In this document: in pieces, positions 34,914 through 44,743 of the stretch | Layout: each line of letters starts with the position of its first letter | How positions within the stretch are numbered: the first letter of the stretch is position 1 | Origin: Mycolicibacterium hodleri | GTDB lineage: Bacteria; Actinomycetota; Actinomycetes; Mycobacteriales; Mycobacteriaceae | Length of the DNA: 64,000 nt | Reading direction: 5' to 3' | Assembly (NCBI RefSeq): GCF_006439015.1 | Contig: NZ_RCZG01000003.1 | Coordinates: 428,819 to 492,818 of the forward strand | The notes under the pieces: model-generated | What the model saw: only the letters and a program-made list of their open reading frames with translations | What the model was told of the DNA's origin: nothing | Database searches by the model: none | Program-made: the position numbers and the translations under genes

Positions 34914-37637
34914 GTGCGCGCGGGGATCGGCCTGGTCGGCCGTGACGACGAGCTGGCGGACTTGGCCCGCTTCCTGGATGGCCCGGGGCTCGGTGCGCTT
35001 GCGCTCAGGGGTGAGTCCGGCGTCGGCAAGACCGCGCTGACCAGTGAACTCAGCAGCCGTGCTGGCACCAACGGCTGGCGTGTGCTGCGAGCCATCGGGG
35101 TGGAGGCGGAGAAGCCGTTCACCCTCGGTGGTCTCAACCAAATGGTGTTGGGGCTGCGCAATGTGCTGGCCGACCTCGATGCCCACGCCCGTGAAGTGCT
35201 GGCCCCCGTCTACGGGGCCGACCCCGGGCAGCCGCCGTCGGTCATGCAGTTGGCCTTGGCGGTGCTCGACCTGTTCACCGCCGCCGCGATGGCGCAACCG
35301 GTGCTGCTCATCGTCGACGACGTCCAATGGTTCGACGAGATGAGCGCTGCGGTGCTGAGCGCGGTGGGCCGACGGGTCTCGGACCCCAGGGTGCGGATCG
35401 TCGCCTCCCATAGGCCGCACTCGGGCGACGAGTTCTCGACCACCGGGTGGAACGAGATGGTGATCGGACCGCTCGGGCCCGCCGACGCCGCCCAGATCAT
35501 CGACCGGATGCACCTGACGTTGAGCGCGGTCGCGCGCCAGGCGATCCTCGACTCCGCCGCAGGCAACCCGCTGGCGTTGGAGGAACTGCCGCGCAACGCC
35601 GACCAGATCGGTGAGTGGACATCTGAAGCGTCGGGGCTGCCACTGACCGAGCGCCTGGTGACGGTGTTCGGCGGACGGCTGCAGCTACTCGACGCGCGGG
35701 TGCGGACCGAGTTGCTCCGCGCCGCCCTCGACGGAGCCAGGGCCAACGCGTCGACCGACTCCGGTTCGCGATACGTCATGGTCGACGTCCAGTCAGCGAT
35801 CGATCAAGACCTGTTGATGGTGGACCCATTGGGGGACATCGTGTTTCGGCATCCACTGGTCCGCGCAGCGGTGATCCACCAGGCGGCGCCCGGTGAACGA
35901 CGCGATGCGCACACCTACCTGGCAGGCCTCTACGATGACGTGCTCGTCCGTCGTGCCACCCATCTGGGTGCGGCGTCGACGGCCCCCGATCAGTCGGTGG
36001 CCGACCTACTCGACGGCGCAGCGCAGCTGTCGATCAGGCGCGGCGGGGCCGCCGTCGCCGTGGACTGGTTGCGGCGGGCGGCCCAACTCTGCACCGATCC
36101 CGGACGGCGCGATGCGCTGCGGGCGGAGGCTGCGTTCGTCGCGGCCCAGGCGAGTCGGTTCGACGACGCCCAGGCGCTCGCCGACCCGTCGCACGACGAG
36201 TCGGAGTCGGTGTCGTCGGTGCTCACCGGCGCGTATCTGGCGCTGTACCGCGACGGGGAGGTCGTCGGCACGCATCGCCGGATCCTGATGGCGCTCAAGG
36301 GCGCCGACGCATTCGACGACGCCACGGTGTCGCGGCTGACGAAGCTGCTGTTGGCCATCACCCAGTACGCCGCCGACCCCGCGCTGTGGCGGCAGACCGA
36401 CGACGCGGTGGACCGCCTGGTCGACCGGGTCGATTCGCCCGCCCTCCTGTACCGCGACGCCTGGGGTGACCTCGCGCGCCGCGGGCGCTCCGTGCGCGCC
36501 AGGCTGGCCGAGTATCTCGACACGTTGACGACGCTCGAGCCGTGGGAGGTGATGCGGCTCGGGGTCACCGCCTACTACGTCGACGGGCTCTCCGACTTCC
36601 GCGCGTCCCTGACCCACCTGTTCGAGCGCGAGCGTGACCGCGGCGCAGTCACCAACGCGATGACGATGCTGCACCTGCTGCTGCTCGACCAGATCGCCTC
36701 CGGCCGTTGGGAAGCGGCGCAGGAATCGGTGCGCCTGGGGCTGGAGCTGACTGCGACGCACCACAACGAGCTGTTCCGGCTGCAGTTCATGGCCTACGAC
36801 GGGCTGCGGGCCGCGAGTGCGGGCGACGTCGAGACGGCACGGCGGCGCGCCGCCGAGGTCACCGGCTGGGCCGGGCCGCGGCGGATCGGCCTGTTGCTGG
36901 GCTTCGCCCAGCGCATCGCGGTCCTCGTCGGGCTCGCCCAGGCCGACTACGAGACGGCATATGCGGCGGCGCTGCGCATCTCACCGGCGGGCGAGTTCGC
37001 ACCCTATTCACACCAGGCCGTATCCGGAGTCATCGACCTCGTCGAGGCCGCCGTACACGCGGGACGACCCGACGAGGCGCGGGCTCACGTCGACGCGGCG
37101 GTCCGGTTGCGGCTGGCCGAGAACTCGCCACGCCTGGACGCGCTGATCACCGCGGGCCGGGCGATGACGGCGACCGACGTCGATGCGGGTCCGCTGTACG
37201 AGTCGGCGCTGGCCCACCCGGCGCTGGCGGACTTTCCCTTCGAGCAGAACAGGATTCGTCTCGCGCACGGAATGTGGTTACGCCGACGACGGCGCCCCGC
37301 CGATGCCCGCGGGGTACTCCAACTCGCGGCGGACGGGTTCGACGCGCTGGGTGCACCGCCGTGGGCGGCCCGCACGCGGACCGAACTGCGGGCAGCGGGC
37401 GCAACTGTCAAGCGGTCCGGCGCCGACAGCATCACACTCAGTGCTCAGGAACGGCGAATCGCGGAACTCGCCGCCGCCGGCCACTCGAACAAGCAGATCG
37501 CGGCGCAGCTGTATCTGTCGCCGCGGACCGTCGGCGCGCACCTCTATCGCATCTTCCCCAAGCTGGGCGTCACCAGTCGCGCGGGTCTCGGCCAGGCAAT
37601 GCGCGAATTGTCCGAGCAACCCGAGGAAGAGGGCTGA
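34914..37637 (+). CDS. LuxR family regulator with AAA/NACHT-like ATPase (LAL type)
   Basis: The product is 907 residues, the normal size for large ATP-binding LuxR regulators. Walker A is GESGVGKT at 33-40, and Walker B is LLIVDDVQWFDE at about 130. A long helical TPR-like middle follows. The C-terminal LuxR helix-turn-helix covers about 840-895, with LSAQERRIAELAAAGHSNKQ and LSPRTVGAHLYRIF. LAL proteins sense a small ligand through the ATPase and middle parts and activate nearby genes. Start is GTG 34914. The divergent SDR-led cluster is the obvious candidate target; this is an inference. Confidence 0.92.
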   Translation: MRAGIGLVGRDDELADLARFLDGPGLGALALRGESGVGKTALTSELSSRAGTNGWRVLRAIGVEAEKPFTLGGLNQMVLGLRNVLADLDAHAREVLAPVYGADPGQPPSVMQLALAVLDLFTAAAMAQPVLLIVDDVQWFDEMSAAVLSAVGRRVSDPRVRIVASHRPHSGDEFSTTGWNEMVIGPLGPADAAQIIDRMHLTLSAVARQAILDSAAGNPLALEELPRNADQIGEWTSEASGLPLTERLVTVFGGRLQLLDARVRTELLRAALDGARANASTDSGSRYVMVDVQSAIDQDLLMVDPLGDIVFRHPLVRAAVIHQAAPGERRDAHTYLAGLYDDVLVRRATHLGAASTAPDQSVADLLDGAAQLSIRRGGAAVAVDWLRRAAQLCTDPGRRDALRAEAAFVAAQASRFDDAQALADPSHDESESVSSVLTGAYLALYRDGEVVGTHRRILMALKGADAFDDATVSRLTKLLLAITQYAADPALWRQTDDAVDRLVDRVDSPALLYRDAWGDLARRGRSVRARLAEYLDTLTTLEPWEVMRLGVTAYYVDGLSDFRASLTHLFERERDRGAVTNAMTMLHLLLLDQIASGRWEAAQESVRLGLELTATHHNELFRLQFMAYDGLRAASAGDVETARRRAAEVTGWAGPRRIGLLLGFAQRIAVLVGLAQADYETAYAAALRISPAGEFAPYSHQAVSGVIDLVEAAVHAGRPDEARAHVDAAVRLRLAENSPRLDALITAGRAMTATDVDAGPLYESALAHPALADFPFEQNRIRLAHGMWLRRRRRPADARGVLQLAADGFDALGAPPWAARTRTELRAAGATVKRSGADSITLSAQERRIAELAAAGHSNKQIAAQLYLSPRTVGAHLYRIFPKLGVTSRAGLGQAMRELSEQPEEEG

Positions 37638-37641
37638 ACCG

Positions 37642-37800
37642 GTGGATCCCAAGGCGATTGAGGCGTTCACGCGCGACCTCGTGGAACGGGTGTGGCGGCG
37701 GCTGGACTCTGATCGCCGGATCGGACAGGTTCGCGATGCGGTTCAACTACAGCGCCACGTCTGGCTGCTGGCGAGCGTCGACCTCGACTACGAGGAGTGA
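37642..37800 (+). CDS. Small hypothetical protein (52 aa)
   Basis: A GTG 4 bp after the LAL gene stop opens a 52-residue frame (MDPKAIEAFTRDLVERVWRR at its start) that ends in acidic DLDYEE. GAGGAAGAGGG lies about 12 bases upstream. The composition, a helical amphipathic middle with acid and base balanced, is protein-like rather than a GC-rich shadow. No family is recognised. It could be a small partner of the regulator or a spurious frame. Confidence 0.4.
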   Translation: MDPKAIEAFTRDLVERVWRRLDSDRRIGQVRDAVQLQRHVWLLASVDLDYEE

Positions 37801-37863
37801 CCGGCCTGAGTGACCGAGTAAGCGAATCGACGAATGCAGGCCTGGTCCTGCCATGATGACCGC

Positions 37864-38853
37864 ATGGGCGTGAAGGGAGCCGCGAGGCCGACCAAGGCCG
37901 ACGTGGCGCGCCTTGCCAAGGTGTCCCCCGCCACCGTCACCTACGTGTTGAACGATGTCGCCGGCCAGACGATCTCGGCGCAGACGAAGGCGGCGGTGCA
38001 CGCCGCGGCCAAGGAACTCGGCTACCGACCCAACCTGGCGGCCCGCAATCTTGCGGTCGGCGGGAGCGGCGTCGTCCTCTACGTCGTGCCGCGGATCTCG
38101 CTCGGCGATCTGCTGATCGAGGTCGGTAGCCGCCTGACCACTGCGCTGGCGCGCCACGGCGTTGTGCTGTCTCTGCAGTTCGAGACAGAGGACGGCCGCA
38201 ACGTCGTCGATGCGATCGCCGATCTCAACCCGATCGCGGTGACGAGCGTCTTTCCGCTGAGCGGCGCCGCGTTGGAGGCCGTGACAGAGGCCCGCATTCC
38301 GCAGATCCATCTCGGCAGCGCTCAGTTGCACGCGATGGGCAAACTGGACGAGGCGATCGGAGCCATGCGGGTCGAACACCTCGTCTCGAGGGGGCATCGT
38401 CGGCTGGCGTTCGCCTTCTCCGACCTCGAGCGCGTACGCCCGTTGGGTGAGTACTGGCTGGAGGGTCTGCGTGTCGCGGCCGCCGCGCACGGTCTGTCGG
38501 AACTCGAGATCGGCACCGTCGCCACCGATGGCACGGATGCCGCCGATGTCGTTCGGCGATGGGTCGCCGACGGGGTCACTGCGGTGTGCGCCGAGAGTGA
38601 CGAGACGGCGATGGTGGTTCTGCACGGGGTGCGCGAGGCGGGGCTTGACTGCCCCGACGATCTCGCGGTGATGGGTGTCGACGCCCGGGCGCTCGGCGCC
38701 GTCAGCGGACCGCCCTTGACCTCAGTGGCCTTCGACGCCGCGACGATCGTCGACGTCTCCACGGCGGCGATGATGGCGGAGTTGGGATATCCGCCGTTGC
38801 GTGAGCCGAGCAGCGACAACGTCGCACGGCTGATTCAGCGCGCGTCGACCTGA
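37864..38853 (+). CDS. LacI family transcriptional regulator
   Basis: The product is 329 residues. The N-terminal helix-turn-helix is TKADVARLAKVSPATVTYVL, followed by the hinge helix GYRPNLAARNLA. The rest is a periplasmic-binding-protein fold with VEHLVSRGHRRLAFAF and AVMGVDARALGAV. LacI proteins usually bind a sugar or nucleoside and repress nearby uptake or catabolic genes. None is adjacent here, so the target is unclear. ATG 37864 is chosen over an in-frame start 30 bases upstream because the DNA-binding domain begins shortly after it. Confidence 0.9.
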   Translation: MGVKGAARPTKADVARLAKVSPATVTYVLNDVAGQTISAQTKAAVHAAAKELGYRPNLAARNLAVGGSGVVLYVVPRISLGDLLIEVGSRLTTALARHGVVLSLQFETEDGRNVVDAIADLNPIAVTSVFPLSGAALEAVTEARIPQIHLGSAQLHAMGKLDEAIGAMRVEHLVSRGHRRLAFAFSDLERVRPLGEYWLEGLRVAAAAHGLSELEIGTVATDGTDAADVVRRWVADGVTAVCAESDETAMVVLHGVREAGLDCPDDLAVMGVDARALGAVSGPPLTSVAFDAATIVDVSTAAMMAELGYPPLREPSSDNVARLIQRAST

Positions 38854-38879
38854 ACCCGCCAAACCCTTGCCGGCGCACC

Positions 38880-39025
38880 GACACCGGCAAACCGATGAAG
38901 GCCGCTGAAGAGGGCCTGGTGACGGGCGACATCTTCGCCGACTACATCGACTGGCGCGTCGACAATCCCTCCGACGACATCATGACCGAGTTGCTCAACG
39001 TCGAATTCGTCGACGAGGCCAGAGC
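38880..39025 (+). pseudogene. Cytochrome P450 remnant
   Basis: A ~50-residue in-frame stretch reads DTGKPMKAAEEGL, then IFADYIDWRVDNPSDDIMTE and LLNVEFVDE. This resembles the region of bacterial cytochrome P450s just before the I helix (DYIDWRA-PSDD-MTELL-EF). Nothing resembling the heme-Cys loop or other P450 parts is found on either side, so this looks like a decayed fragment. It occupies part of the 279-bp gap before the transporter gene. Confidence 0.5.
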
Positions 39026-39132
39026 ACCACCCCCGCCGCACGTCAGGACGCCGAGGAAGGCGCTCGAGTCGAGGCAGGCCGACGACACCTCTACGGTGGG
39101 AGTAGCGGGGAATCGCAGATCACCGATGAAGG

Positions 39133-40038
39133 GTGTCGAGGACGTTGTTGGGCCACGGATTGGTCGTCCTCTTCGCCTTGTGTTCGGCCGTCTGCATGGC
39201 CATCGGCATCGTCGTGCGGCAGCGCGCCACCATGGACCTGCCTGCCGACCAAAGTGTGAGCGCGCGGATGTTCATGACGCTGCTGCGGCGACCGCTCTGG
39301 TGGGCGGGCACCGCCGTGGCCGTGGCCGGCTACGCATTCCAGGCGCTCGCGCTGGTGAAGGGTTCGTTGATCGTCGTCCAACCACTTCTGGTGTCGGCGT
39401 TGCTGTTTGCTCTGCCGCTAAGCGCGCGGCTCGCGGGCCGTCGCGTCACCCGTCGGGAGTGGCTGTGGGCAGCTCTGCTGACGGTGGCCTTGGCCTTCTT
39501 CGTGCTGCTCGCACGCCCAGGACCGCCGGATCGACCCGCGACCCTACTCGTGACGGCGATCGTGTCCATCGTCTGCACGGCGGTCATCGTCGGATGCATC
39601 GTGATTGCCAGGCGGATGGAGGGAGCACGGCGGGCGGTGCTGTTCGCCGTCGGCGTCGGCGTGCTCTTCGGTGCGGTCGCCGTGGTCACCAAGTACGTCA
39701 TGCATCTGCTCGACGAACGCGGCCCCCTCGGACTGCTCGCCACGCCTGCGCCGTACGCGCTCGTCGCTCTCGGCATCATCGCGACGCTGCTGCAGCAGTC
39801 CGCGTTCCATGCGGGCGCCCTTCAGACGTCGGTGCCTGCAATGCTCGTTCTCGAACCGATCGTCGCGGTGTGCCTCGGCGCCGTCCTCCTCGGCGAGGAA
39901 CTCGACGTCGACGGATTCGAGCTGGTCGCGCTGGCACTGGCCGTGGGCGCGATGACGGCCGCCACCTTCTCCCTCGGCCGCGGCGAGGGTGCCTACGCGG
40001 CCGAATTAGAGATGGAAGCCGCCCGCGCCGCCGCCTGA
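39133..40038 (+). CDS. DMT/EamA-like membrane transporter
   Basis: The product is 301 residues with about nine to ten membrane helices arranged as two halves. VLFALCSAVCMAIGIVVRQR is the first and VPAMLVLEPIVAVCLGAVLL is typical of the last EamA helices (the LEPI motif). Such proteins export or import small metabolites; many mycobacterial members are unassigned. GTG 39133 is the first suitable start. It ends 16 bp before the end of the convergent methyltransferase gene. Confidence 0.82.
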   Translation: MSRTLLGHGLVVLFALCSAVCMAIGIVVRQRATMDLPADQSVSARMFMTLLRRPLWWAGTAVAVAGYAFQALALVKGSLIVVQPLLVSALLFALPLSARLAGRRVTRREWLWAALLTVALAFFVLLARPGPPDRPATLLVTAIVSIVCTAVIVGCIVIARRMEGARRAVLFAVGVGVLFGAVAVVTKYVMHLLDERGPLGLLATPAPYALVALGIIATLLQQSAFHAGALQTSVPAMLVLEPIVAVCLGAVLLGEELDVDGFELVALALAVGAMTAATFSLGRGEGAYAAELEMEAARAAA

Positions 40039-40054
40039 CGTGCTCGCGGGTGGG

Positions 40055-40981
40055 TCAGCTGCGCGTCGAGGTGAAGTACGTGACTCCGTTCATGGTCTGA
40101 CGGTCGTCGTCGGCCTCCGGGATCGCATCGAAACCGTTGGTGGCGAGCAGTTCGCCCATCGGCGTACCGACCGATGACCAGCCCCGTTCGTCGAGGTACT
40201 GGCCGACATCGTGGCGCTCGCCTTCGAAGGTCAAGTCGGTGAAGTCGAGATCGAAGCCGTGCTCGCGCCACTTGGTCGTGGCTTCCCGCATCCGCTCGCG
40301 CGCCTCGTCCCGGTCGACGTCACCGGTGTTGGGTACGGCTTCGCTGCCCAGCCGGCTGCCCGACGCACTGAGCGAGGTGACGGCGTCGAGCAGGCGGTCC
40401 TGGGCCTCGGGCGGTAGATAGCCGTAGAGGCCTTCGGCGATCCACGCCGAAGGCTTGGTGGTGTCGAAGCCCGCGGCTTTCAGCGCAGTCGGCCAGTCCT
40501 CACGCAGATCGATGGCGACGGTGCGCAGCTCGGTCTTCGGCTCGGCACCCAATCCCGAAAGCGTGGTCGTCTTGAAGTCGATGACTGCCGGTTGGTCGAT
40601 TTCGAACACCGTCATGTCCGAGGGCCAATCCAACCGGTAGGCGCGGGCGTCGAGGCCCGACGCCAGGATCACGGCCTGCCGGATGCCTGCCGCGGCGGCA
40701 TCGGCGAAGAAACCGTCGAAGTAGCGGGTGCGAGCGGCCATCGCGGCGGGCATCTGCGCCAGGCCCCACGTCGTGCCCTCTGCGTCGACGTCCGCGGAGG
40801 TCAGTTCACCGGTAGCCCAGCGAGTGAGAAAGTCCACACCGACCGCACGCACCAACGGCTCGGCGAATGGATCGTCGATCACGCCCTCGTCGGTCGCGAT
40901 CGCGCGAGCCGCCGCCACCATGGTCGCCGTGGTCCCCACGCTGGTGGCCAGGTCCCAGGTGTCGTCGTTGGTGCGTGTCAT
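40055..40981 (-). CDS. SAM-dependent methyltransferase, TIGR00027 / leucine carboxyl methyltransferase type
   Basis: The product is 308 residues. The N-terminal signature [20 protein letters not shown] is that of the large mycobacterial TIGR00027 group. The SAM pocket shows [17 protein letters not shown] and [13 protein letters not shown], and a later [16 protein letters not shown] motif is conserved. These enzymes are thought to methylate carboxyl or hydroxyl groups of small molecules; most are uncharacterised. It is divergent from the carboxylic acid reductase gene, with 193 bp between. Confidence 0.9.
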   Translation of the reverse strand: MTRTNDDTWDLATSVGTTATMVAAARAIATDEGVIDDPFAEPLVRAVGVDFLTRWATGELTSADVDAEGTTWGLAQMPAAMAARTRYFDGFFADAAAAGIRQAVILASGLDARAYRLDWPSDMTVFEIDQPAVIDFKTTTLSGLGAEPKTELRTVAIDLREDWPTALKAAGFDTTKPSAWIAEGLYGYLPPEAQDRLLDAVTSLSASGSRLGSEAVPNTGDVDRDEARERMREATTKWREHGFDLDFTDLTFEGERHDVGQYLDERGWSSVGTPMGELLATNGFDAIPEADDDRQTMNGVTYFTSTRS

Positions 40982-41072
40982 CTCTTGCCTCTCGATTCGA
41001 TAGGTTTACTTAGCCACCATAACAAATGGGCCGAAGGGTGGGCCTCCTCACAGGAAACTGCCAGGTCAGCCA

Positions 41073-41102
41073 TTTGGGGCATATCTTTAGTTTTGCTAAC
41101 GT
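41073..41102 (+). promoter_or_regulatory. Possible promoter of the carboxylic acid reductase gene
   Basis: TTTGGG at 41073-41078 and TAACGT at 41097-41102 are separated by 18 bp, and TGC precedes the second hexamer as in an extended -10 element. The 5' leader would be about 65 bases. AGGGGAAA lies at 41162-41169 as ribosome site for ATG 41175. This is a pattern match only. Confidence 0.3.
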
Positions 41103-41174
41103 TGTGGGGATTGGCGAGGCAATGACGCCCGCCGGATAAGCCTTCTTTCTGTTGTATAGCTAGGGGAAATCTTC

Positions 41175-44100
41175 ATGTCGAACGACAACCGCGAAGCGCG
41201 CTTGGAGCGCCGCATCGCCGACCTGTACTCCGACGACGCTCAGTTCGCCGCCGCAAAGCCCGACGACGCCGTCAGCGCGGCCGCATCCGATCCCGGGCTG
41301 CGCCTCCCGGACGTGGTCCGGACCGTGATGGAGGGGTACGCCGAGCGTCCCGCACTCGGTCAACGAGCCGTCGAATACGTGACCGAGGGAGGTCGTACCT
41401 CGGCGAAGCTGGCACCCCGCTTCGACACCGTCAGCTACGGGCAACTCTGGGAGCGGGTGCAGGCCTTCGCCGCCGCTCTGCACCGCCAGCCGGTCCAGCC
41501 CGGTGATCGCATCGCCATCCTCGGCTTCACCAGCGTCGACTACACCGTCGTCGACACCGCCACCACCCAACTCGGCGCGGTGTCCGTCCCGCTGCAGACC
41601 AGCGCCCCGCACACGCAACTCCAGCCGATCATCGCCGAGACTGAACCGGCCGTGATCGCATCGAGCATCGACTTCATCGACGACGCCGTCGAACTCATCC
41701 TCACCGGCGAGCAGGAGCGCGGCGACTCGGGCAAAGACACCGGACCCGCGCCGGCAAGCCTGATCGTGTTCGACTTCCGGCTGGAGGTCGACGACCAGCG
41801 TGACGCGCTCGACGCAGCCAAGGCGAGGCTTGCCGGCACTGCCGTCGTCGTCGAGACGATGACCGACGTGCTTACCCGCGGTCGAGGTCTCACGGCTCCG
41901 CGGTCGGTCGTCGGCGCCGGGGAGGACCCCCTCGGCCTGCTCGTCTACACGTCCGGCAGCACCGGCGCCCCCAAGGGGGCGATGTACCCCGCCGCCAAGG
42001 TCGCCGACATGTGGCGCTCCGCCGCGAACTCGCACTGGGACGAGAACCAGGGCGTGCTGCCCGCGATCGCCCTCGCCTTCCTGCCGATGAGTCACGTCAT
42101 GGGCCGCGGCGTCCTCTACGGCACGCTGGCCAGTGGCGGCACCGTCTACTTCGCCGCGCGCAGTGACCTGTCCACGTTCCTCGACGACCTGGCGATGACC
42201 CGGCCGACGCAACTCAACTTCGTCCCACGCATCTGGGACATGCTCTACCAGGAGTACGTCAGCCAGACTGACCGTGGCGCAAGCATCGAGGAGCTTCGGG
42301 AGAGTCTGCTCGGCGGTCGCTTCGTCACCGCCATCACCGGCTCGGCTCCCATCTCACCCGAGCTCAAGGCCTGGGTCGAGGAGTTCCTCGACATGCACCT
42401 CGTGGAGGGCTACGGCTCGACCGAGGCAGGCGCCGTGTTCGTCGACGGCCAGATCCGCCGCCCACCGGTGATCGACTACAAGCTCGTTGACGTGCCCGAG
42501 TTGGGCTACTACGGCACCGACGTCCCGCATCCACGCGGTGAGCTGCTGGTCAAGTCCGCTCAACTGTTTCCCGGTTACTACAAGCGGCCCGAGGTCACCG
42601 CCGAGGTATTCGACGCCGACGGCTACTACCGGACGGGCGACGTCGTCGCCGAACTCGGCCCCGACCAGGTGAAGTACCTCGACCGCCGCAACAACGTTCT
42701 CAAGCTGTCCCAGGGTGAATTCGTCACCGTCTCCAAGCTCGAGGCGGCATTCACCGACAGTCCGCTGGTGCGCCAGATCTACATCTACGGAAACAGTGCG
42801 CGGCCCTATCTGCTGGCCGTCGTGGTGCCTGCCGATGATGCCCAATCACGTTACGAGGCAGCTGAACTCAAATCCGCCATCAGCGCGTCGCTCAAGGATG
42901 CGGCACGCACGGCCGGTCTGCAGTCCTACGAAGTTCCGCGCGACTTCATCATCGAGACCATCCCATTCACCCTGGAGAACGGTTTGCTGACCGGTATCCG
43001 GAAGCTGGCGTGGCCGCGGCTCAAGGAGCGCTACGGCGCTGAGCTCGAGCAGATGTACGTCGACTTGGCCGACGGCCAGGCAGGCGAGCTCCGGGCGTTG
43101 CGGCAGAGTGGTTCCGATCGGCCGGTGCTCGAAACGGTCGGCCGAGCGGCAAGCGCGCTGCTCGGGGCCGCTGCCGCAGACGTGCAGGCCGACGCTCAGT
43201 TCACCGATCTCGGCGGAGACTCCTTGTCGGCGTTGACCTTCGCCAATCTTCTGCACGAGATCTTCGGCGTCGACGTGCCCGTAGGCGTGATCGTCAGCCC
43301 TGCCAGCGATCTGGCTTCGATCGCCGCCTACGTGGAGGCCGAGCGGGCAGGTGGCTCGAAGCGGCCGACCTATGACGCCGTTCACGGCCGAGGCGCCACC
43401 GAGGTGCACGCCCACGACCTCACGCTGGACAAGTTCATCGACTCCGAGACCCTCTCTGCAGCAGCGGCGTTGCCACGATCTGCCGCCGAGGTACGGACCG
43501 TGCTGCTGACGGGCGCTACCGGATTCCTCGGCCGCTATCTGGCCCTGGAGTGGCTCGAGCGGATGGACCTCGTCGACGGCAAGGTCATCTGCATCGTCCG
43601 CGCGAAGGACGACGAGGCTGCGCGGGCCCGGCTGGACGCCACGTTCGATAGCGGCGACCCGAAGCTGTTGGCGCACTACCGCGAACTGGCAGCCGAGCAT
43701 CTCGAGGTGTTCGCAGGCGACAAGGGTGAGCCGAATCTCGGCCTGGACGATGCGATCTGGCAGCGACTGGCCGATACCGTCGACCTGATCGTCGACCCGG
43801 CGGCGCTCGTCAACCACGTGCTTCCCTACAGCCAGTTGTTCGGGCCGAACGTGCTTGGCACCGCGGAACTCATCCGCATCGCCCTCACGACGAAGATCAA
43901 GCCCTTCGTGTACGTGTCCACGATTGCCGTCGGTGCGGGGATCAACCCTGCCGACAACACCGAGGACGCCGACGTCCGCGAGGTCAGCGCGACCCGAAAG
44001 GTAGATGACAGCTACGCCAATGGCTACGGCAACAGCAAGTGGGGCGGTGAGGTGCTGCTCCGTGAGGCGAACCAGCACTGTGGTCTGCCGGCATCGGTGT

Positions 44101-44684
44101 TCCGCTGCGACATGATCTTGGCCGACACCACCTACGCCGGTCAGCTGAACCTGCCGGACATGTTCACCCGCATGATGCTCAGCCTGGTCGCGACAGGCGT
44201 TGCACCGCAGTCGTTCTACGAGCTCGACTCCGAAGGCAAGCGGCAACGGGCCCACTACGACGGGCTGCCGGTGGAGTTCATCGCCGAGGCCATCTCGACG
44301 CTGGGCGTGCGGGTCGAATCGGGCTTCGAGACCTACCACGTGATGAACCCGTACGACGACGGCATCGGCATGGACGAGTTCGTCGACTGGCTGACCGAGG
44401 CCGGATACGCCATCCAGCGCGTCGAGGACTATGGACAGTGGCTACAGCGCTTCGAGACGACGCTGCGGGCGCTACCCGAGAAGCAACGCGCCGCCTCGCT
44501 GCTGCCGCTGCTGCACAACTATCAGTCACCGGAGCACCCGATCAACGGGTCGATTGCGCCGACCGACCGGTTCCGTACGGCGGTCCAGGACGCAAAGATC
44601 GGGCCCGACAAGGACATTCCGCACATCTCCGCACCGGCGATCGTCAAGTACGTCACCGACCTGGAGCTGCTCGGACTGCTCTAG
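41175..44684 (+). CDS. car: Carboxylic acid reductase (FadD9-type)
   Basis: The product is 1169 residues, the usual length for CAR enzymes. The adenylation domain covers about 1-640 ([15 protein letters not shown] near 256; SEGEFV-equivalent LSQGEFV later). The carrier domain has [10 protein letters not shown], with phosphopantetheine Ser about 683. The thioester reductase domain starts with [10 protein letters not shown] at about 779 and has the Tyr-x3-Lys pair YGNSK at 951-955. CAR activates a carboxylic acid with ATP, loads it on the carrier arm and reduces it to aldehyde with NADPH. A phosphopantetheinyl transferase is needed in trans; none is in this window. A strong hairpin follows the stop. 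Confidence 0.95.
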   Translation: MSNDNREARLERRIADLYSDDAQFAAAKPDDAVSAAASDPGLRLPDVVRTVMEGYAERPALGQRAVEYVTEGGRTSAKLAPRFDTVSYGQLWERVQAFAAALHRQPVQPGDRIAILGFTSVDYTVVDTATTQLGAVSVPLQTSAPHTQLQPIIAETEPAVIASSIDFIDDAVELILTGEQERGDSGKDTGPAPASLIVFDFRLEVDDQRDALDAAKARLAGTAVVVETMTDVLTRGRGLTAPRSVVGAGEDPLGLLVYTSGSTGAPKGAMYPAAKVADMWRSAANSHWDENQGVLPAIALAFLPMSHVMGRGVLYGTLASGGTVYFAARSDLSTFLDDLAMTRPTQLNFVPRIWDMLYQEYVSQTDRGASIEELRESLLGGRFVTAITGSAPISPELKAWVEEFLDMHLVEGYGSTEAGAVFVDGQIRRPPVIDYKLVDVPELGYYGTDVPHPRGELLVKSAQLFPGYYKRPEVTAEVFDADGYYRTGDVVAELGPDQVKYLDRRNNVLKLSQGEFVTVSKLEAAFTDSPLVRQIYIYGNSARPYLLAVVVPADDAQSRYEAAELKSAISASLKDAARTAGLQSYEVPRDFIIETIPFTLENGLLTGIRKLAWPRLKERYGAELEQMYVDLADGQAGELRALRQSGSDRPVLETVGRAASALLGAAAADVQADAQFTDLGGDSLSALTFANLLHEIFGVDVPVGVIVSPASDLASIAAYVEAERAGGSKRPTYDAVHGRGATEVHAHDLTLDKFIDSETLSAAAALPRSAAEVRTVLLTGATGFLGRYLALEWLERMDLVDGKVICIVRAKDDEAARARLDATFDSGDPKLLAHYRELAAEHLEVFAGDKGEPNLGLDDAIWQRLADTVDLIVDPAALVNHVLPYSQLFGPNVLGTAELIRIALTTKIKPFVYVSTIAVGAGINPADNTEDADVREVSATRKVDDSYANGYGNSKWGGEVLLREANQHCGLPASVFRCDMILADTTYAGQLNLPDMFTRMMLSLVATGVAPQSFYELDSEGKRQRAHYDGLPVEFIAEAISTLGVRVESGFETYHVMNPYDDGIGMDEFVDWLTEAGYAIQRVEDYGQWLQRFETTLRALPEKQRAASLLPLLHNYQSPEHPINGSIAPTDRFRTAVQDAKIGPDKDIPHISAPAIVKYVTDLELLGLL

Positions 44685-44693
44685 TCACCGCGT

Positions 44694-44742
44694 GATTTGT
44701 GCACGCGTACCCGCGCTCACCGCGGGTGCGCGTGCACGAATC
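44694..44742. terminator. 22-bp hairpin between convergent genes, probable bidirectional terminator
   Basis: The arms GATTTGTGCACGCGTACCCG and the matching CGGGTGCGCGTGCACGAATC are fully complementary, extending to 22 pairs with two G-T pairs. They enclose a 5-base loop (CTCAC). It fills the space between the reductase stop and the stop of the convergent dehydrogenase gene. No U-tract follows, as is common in mycobacteria. Confidence 0.7.
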
Positions 44743-44743
44743 G

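Noticed and set aside
42846..44339. 497-residue minus-strand frame inside the carboxylic acid reductase gene
   Set aside because: Antisense to conserved carrier and reductase domains; no recognisable motif.
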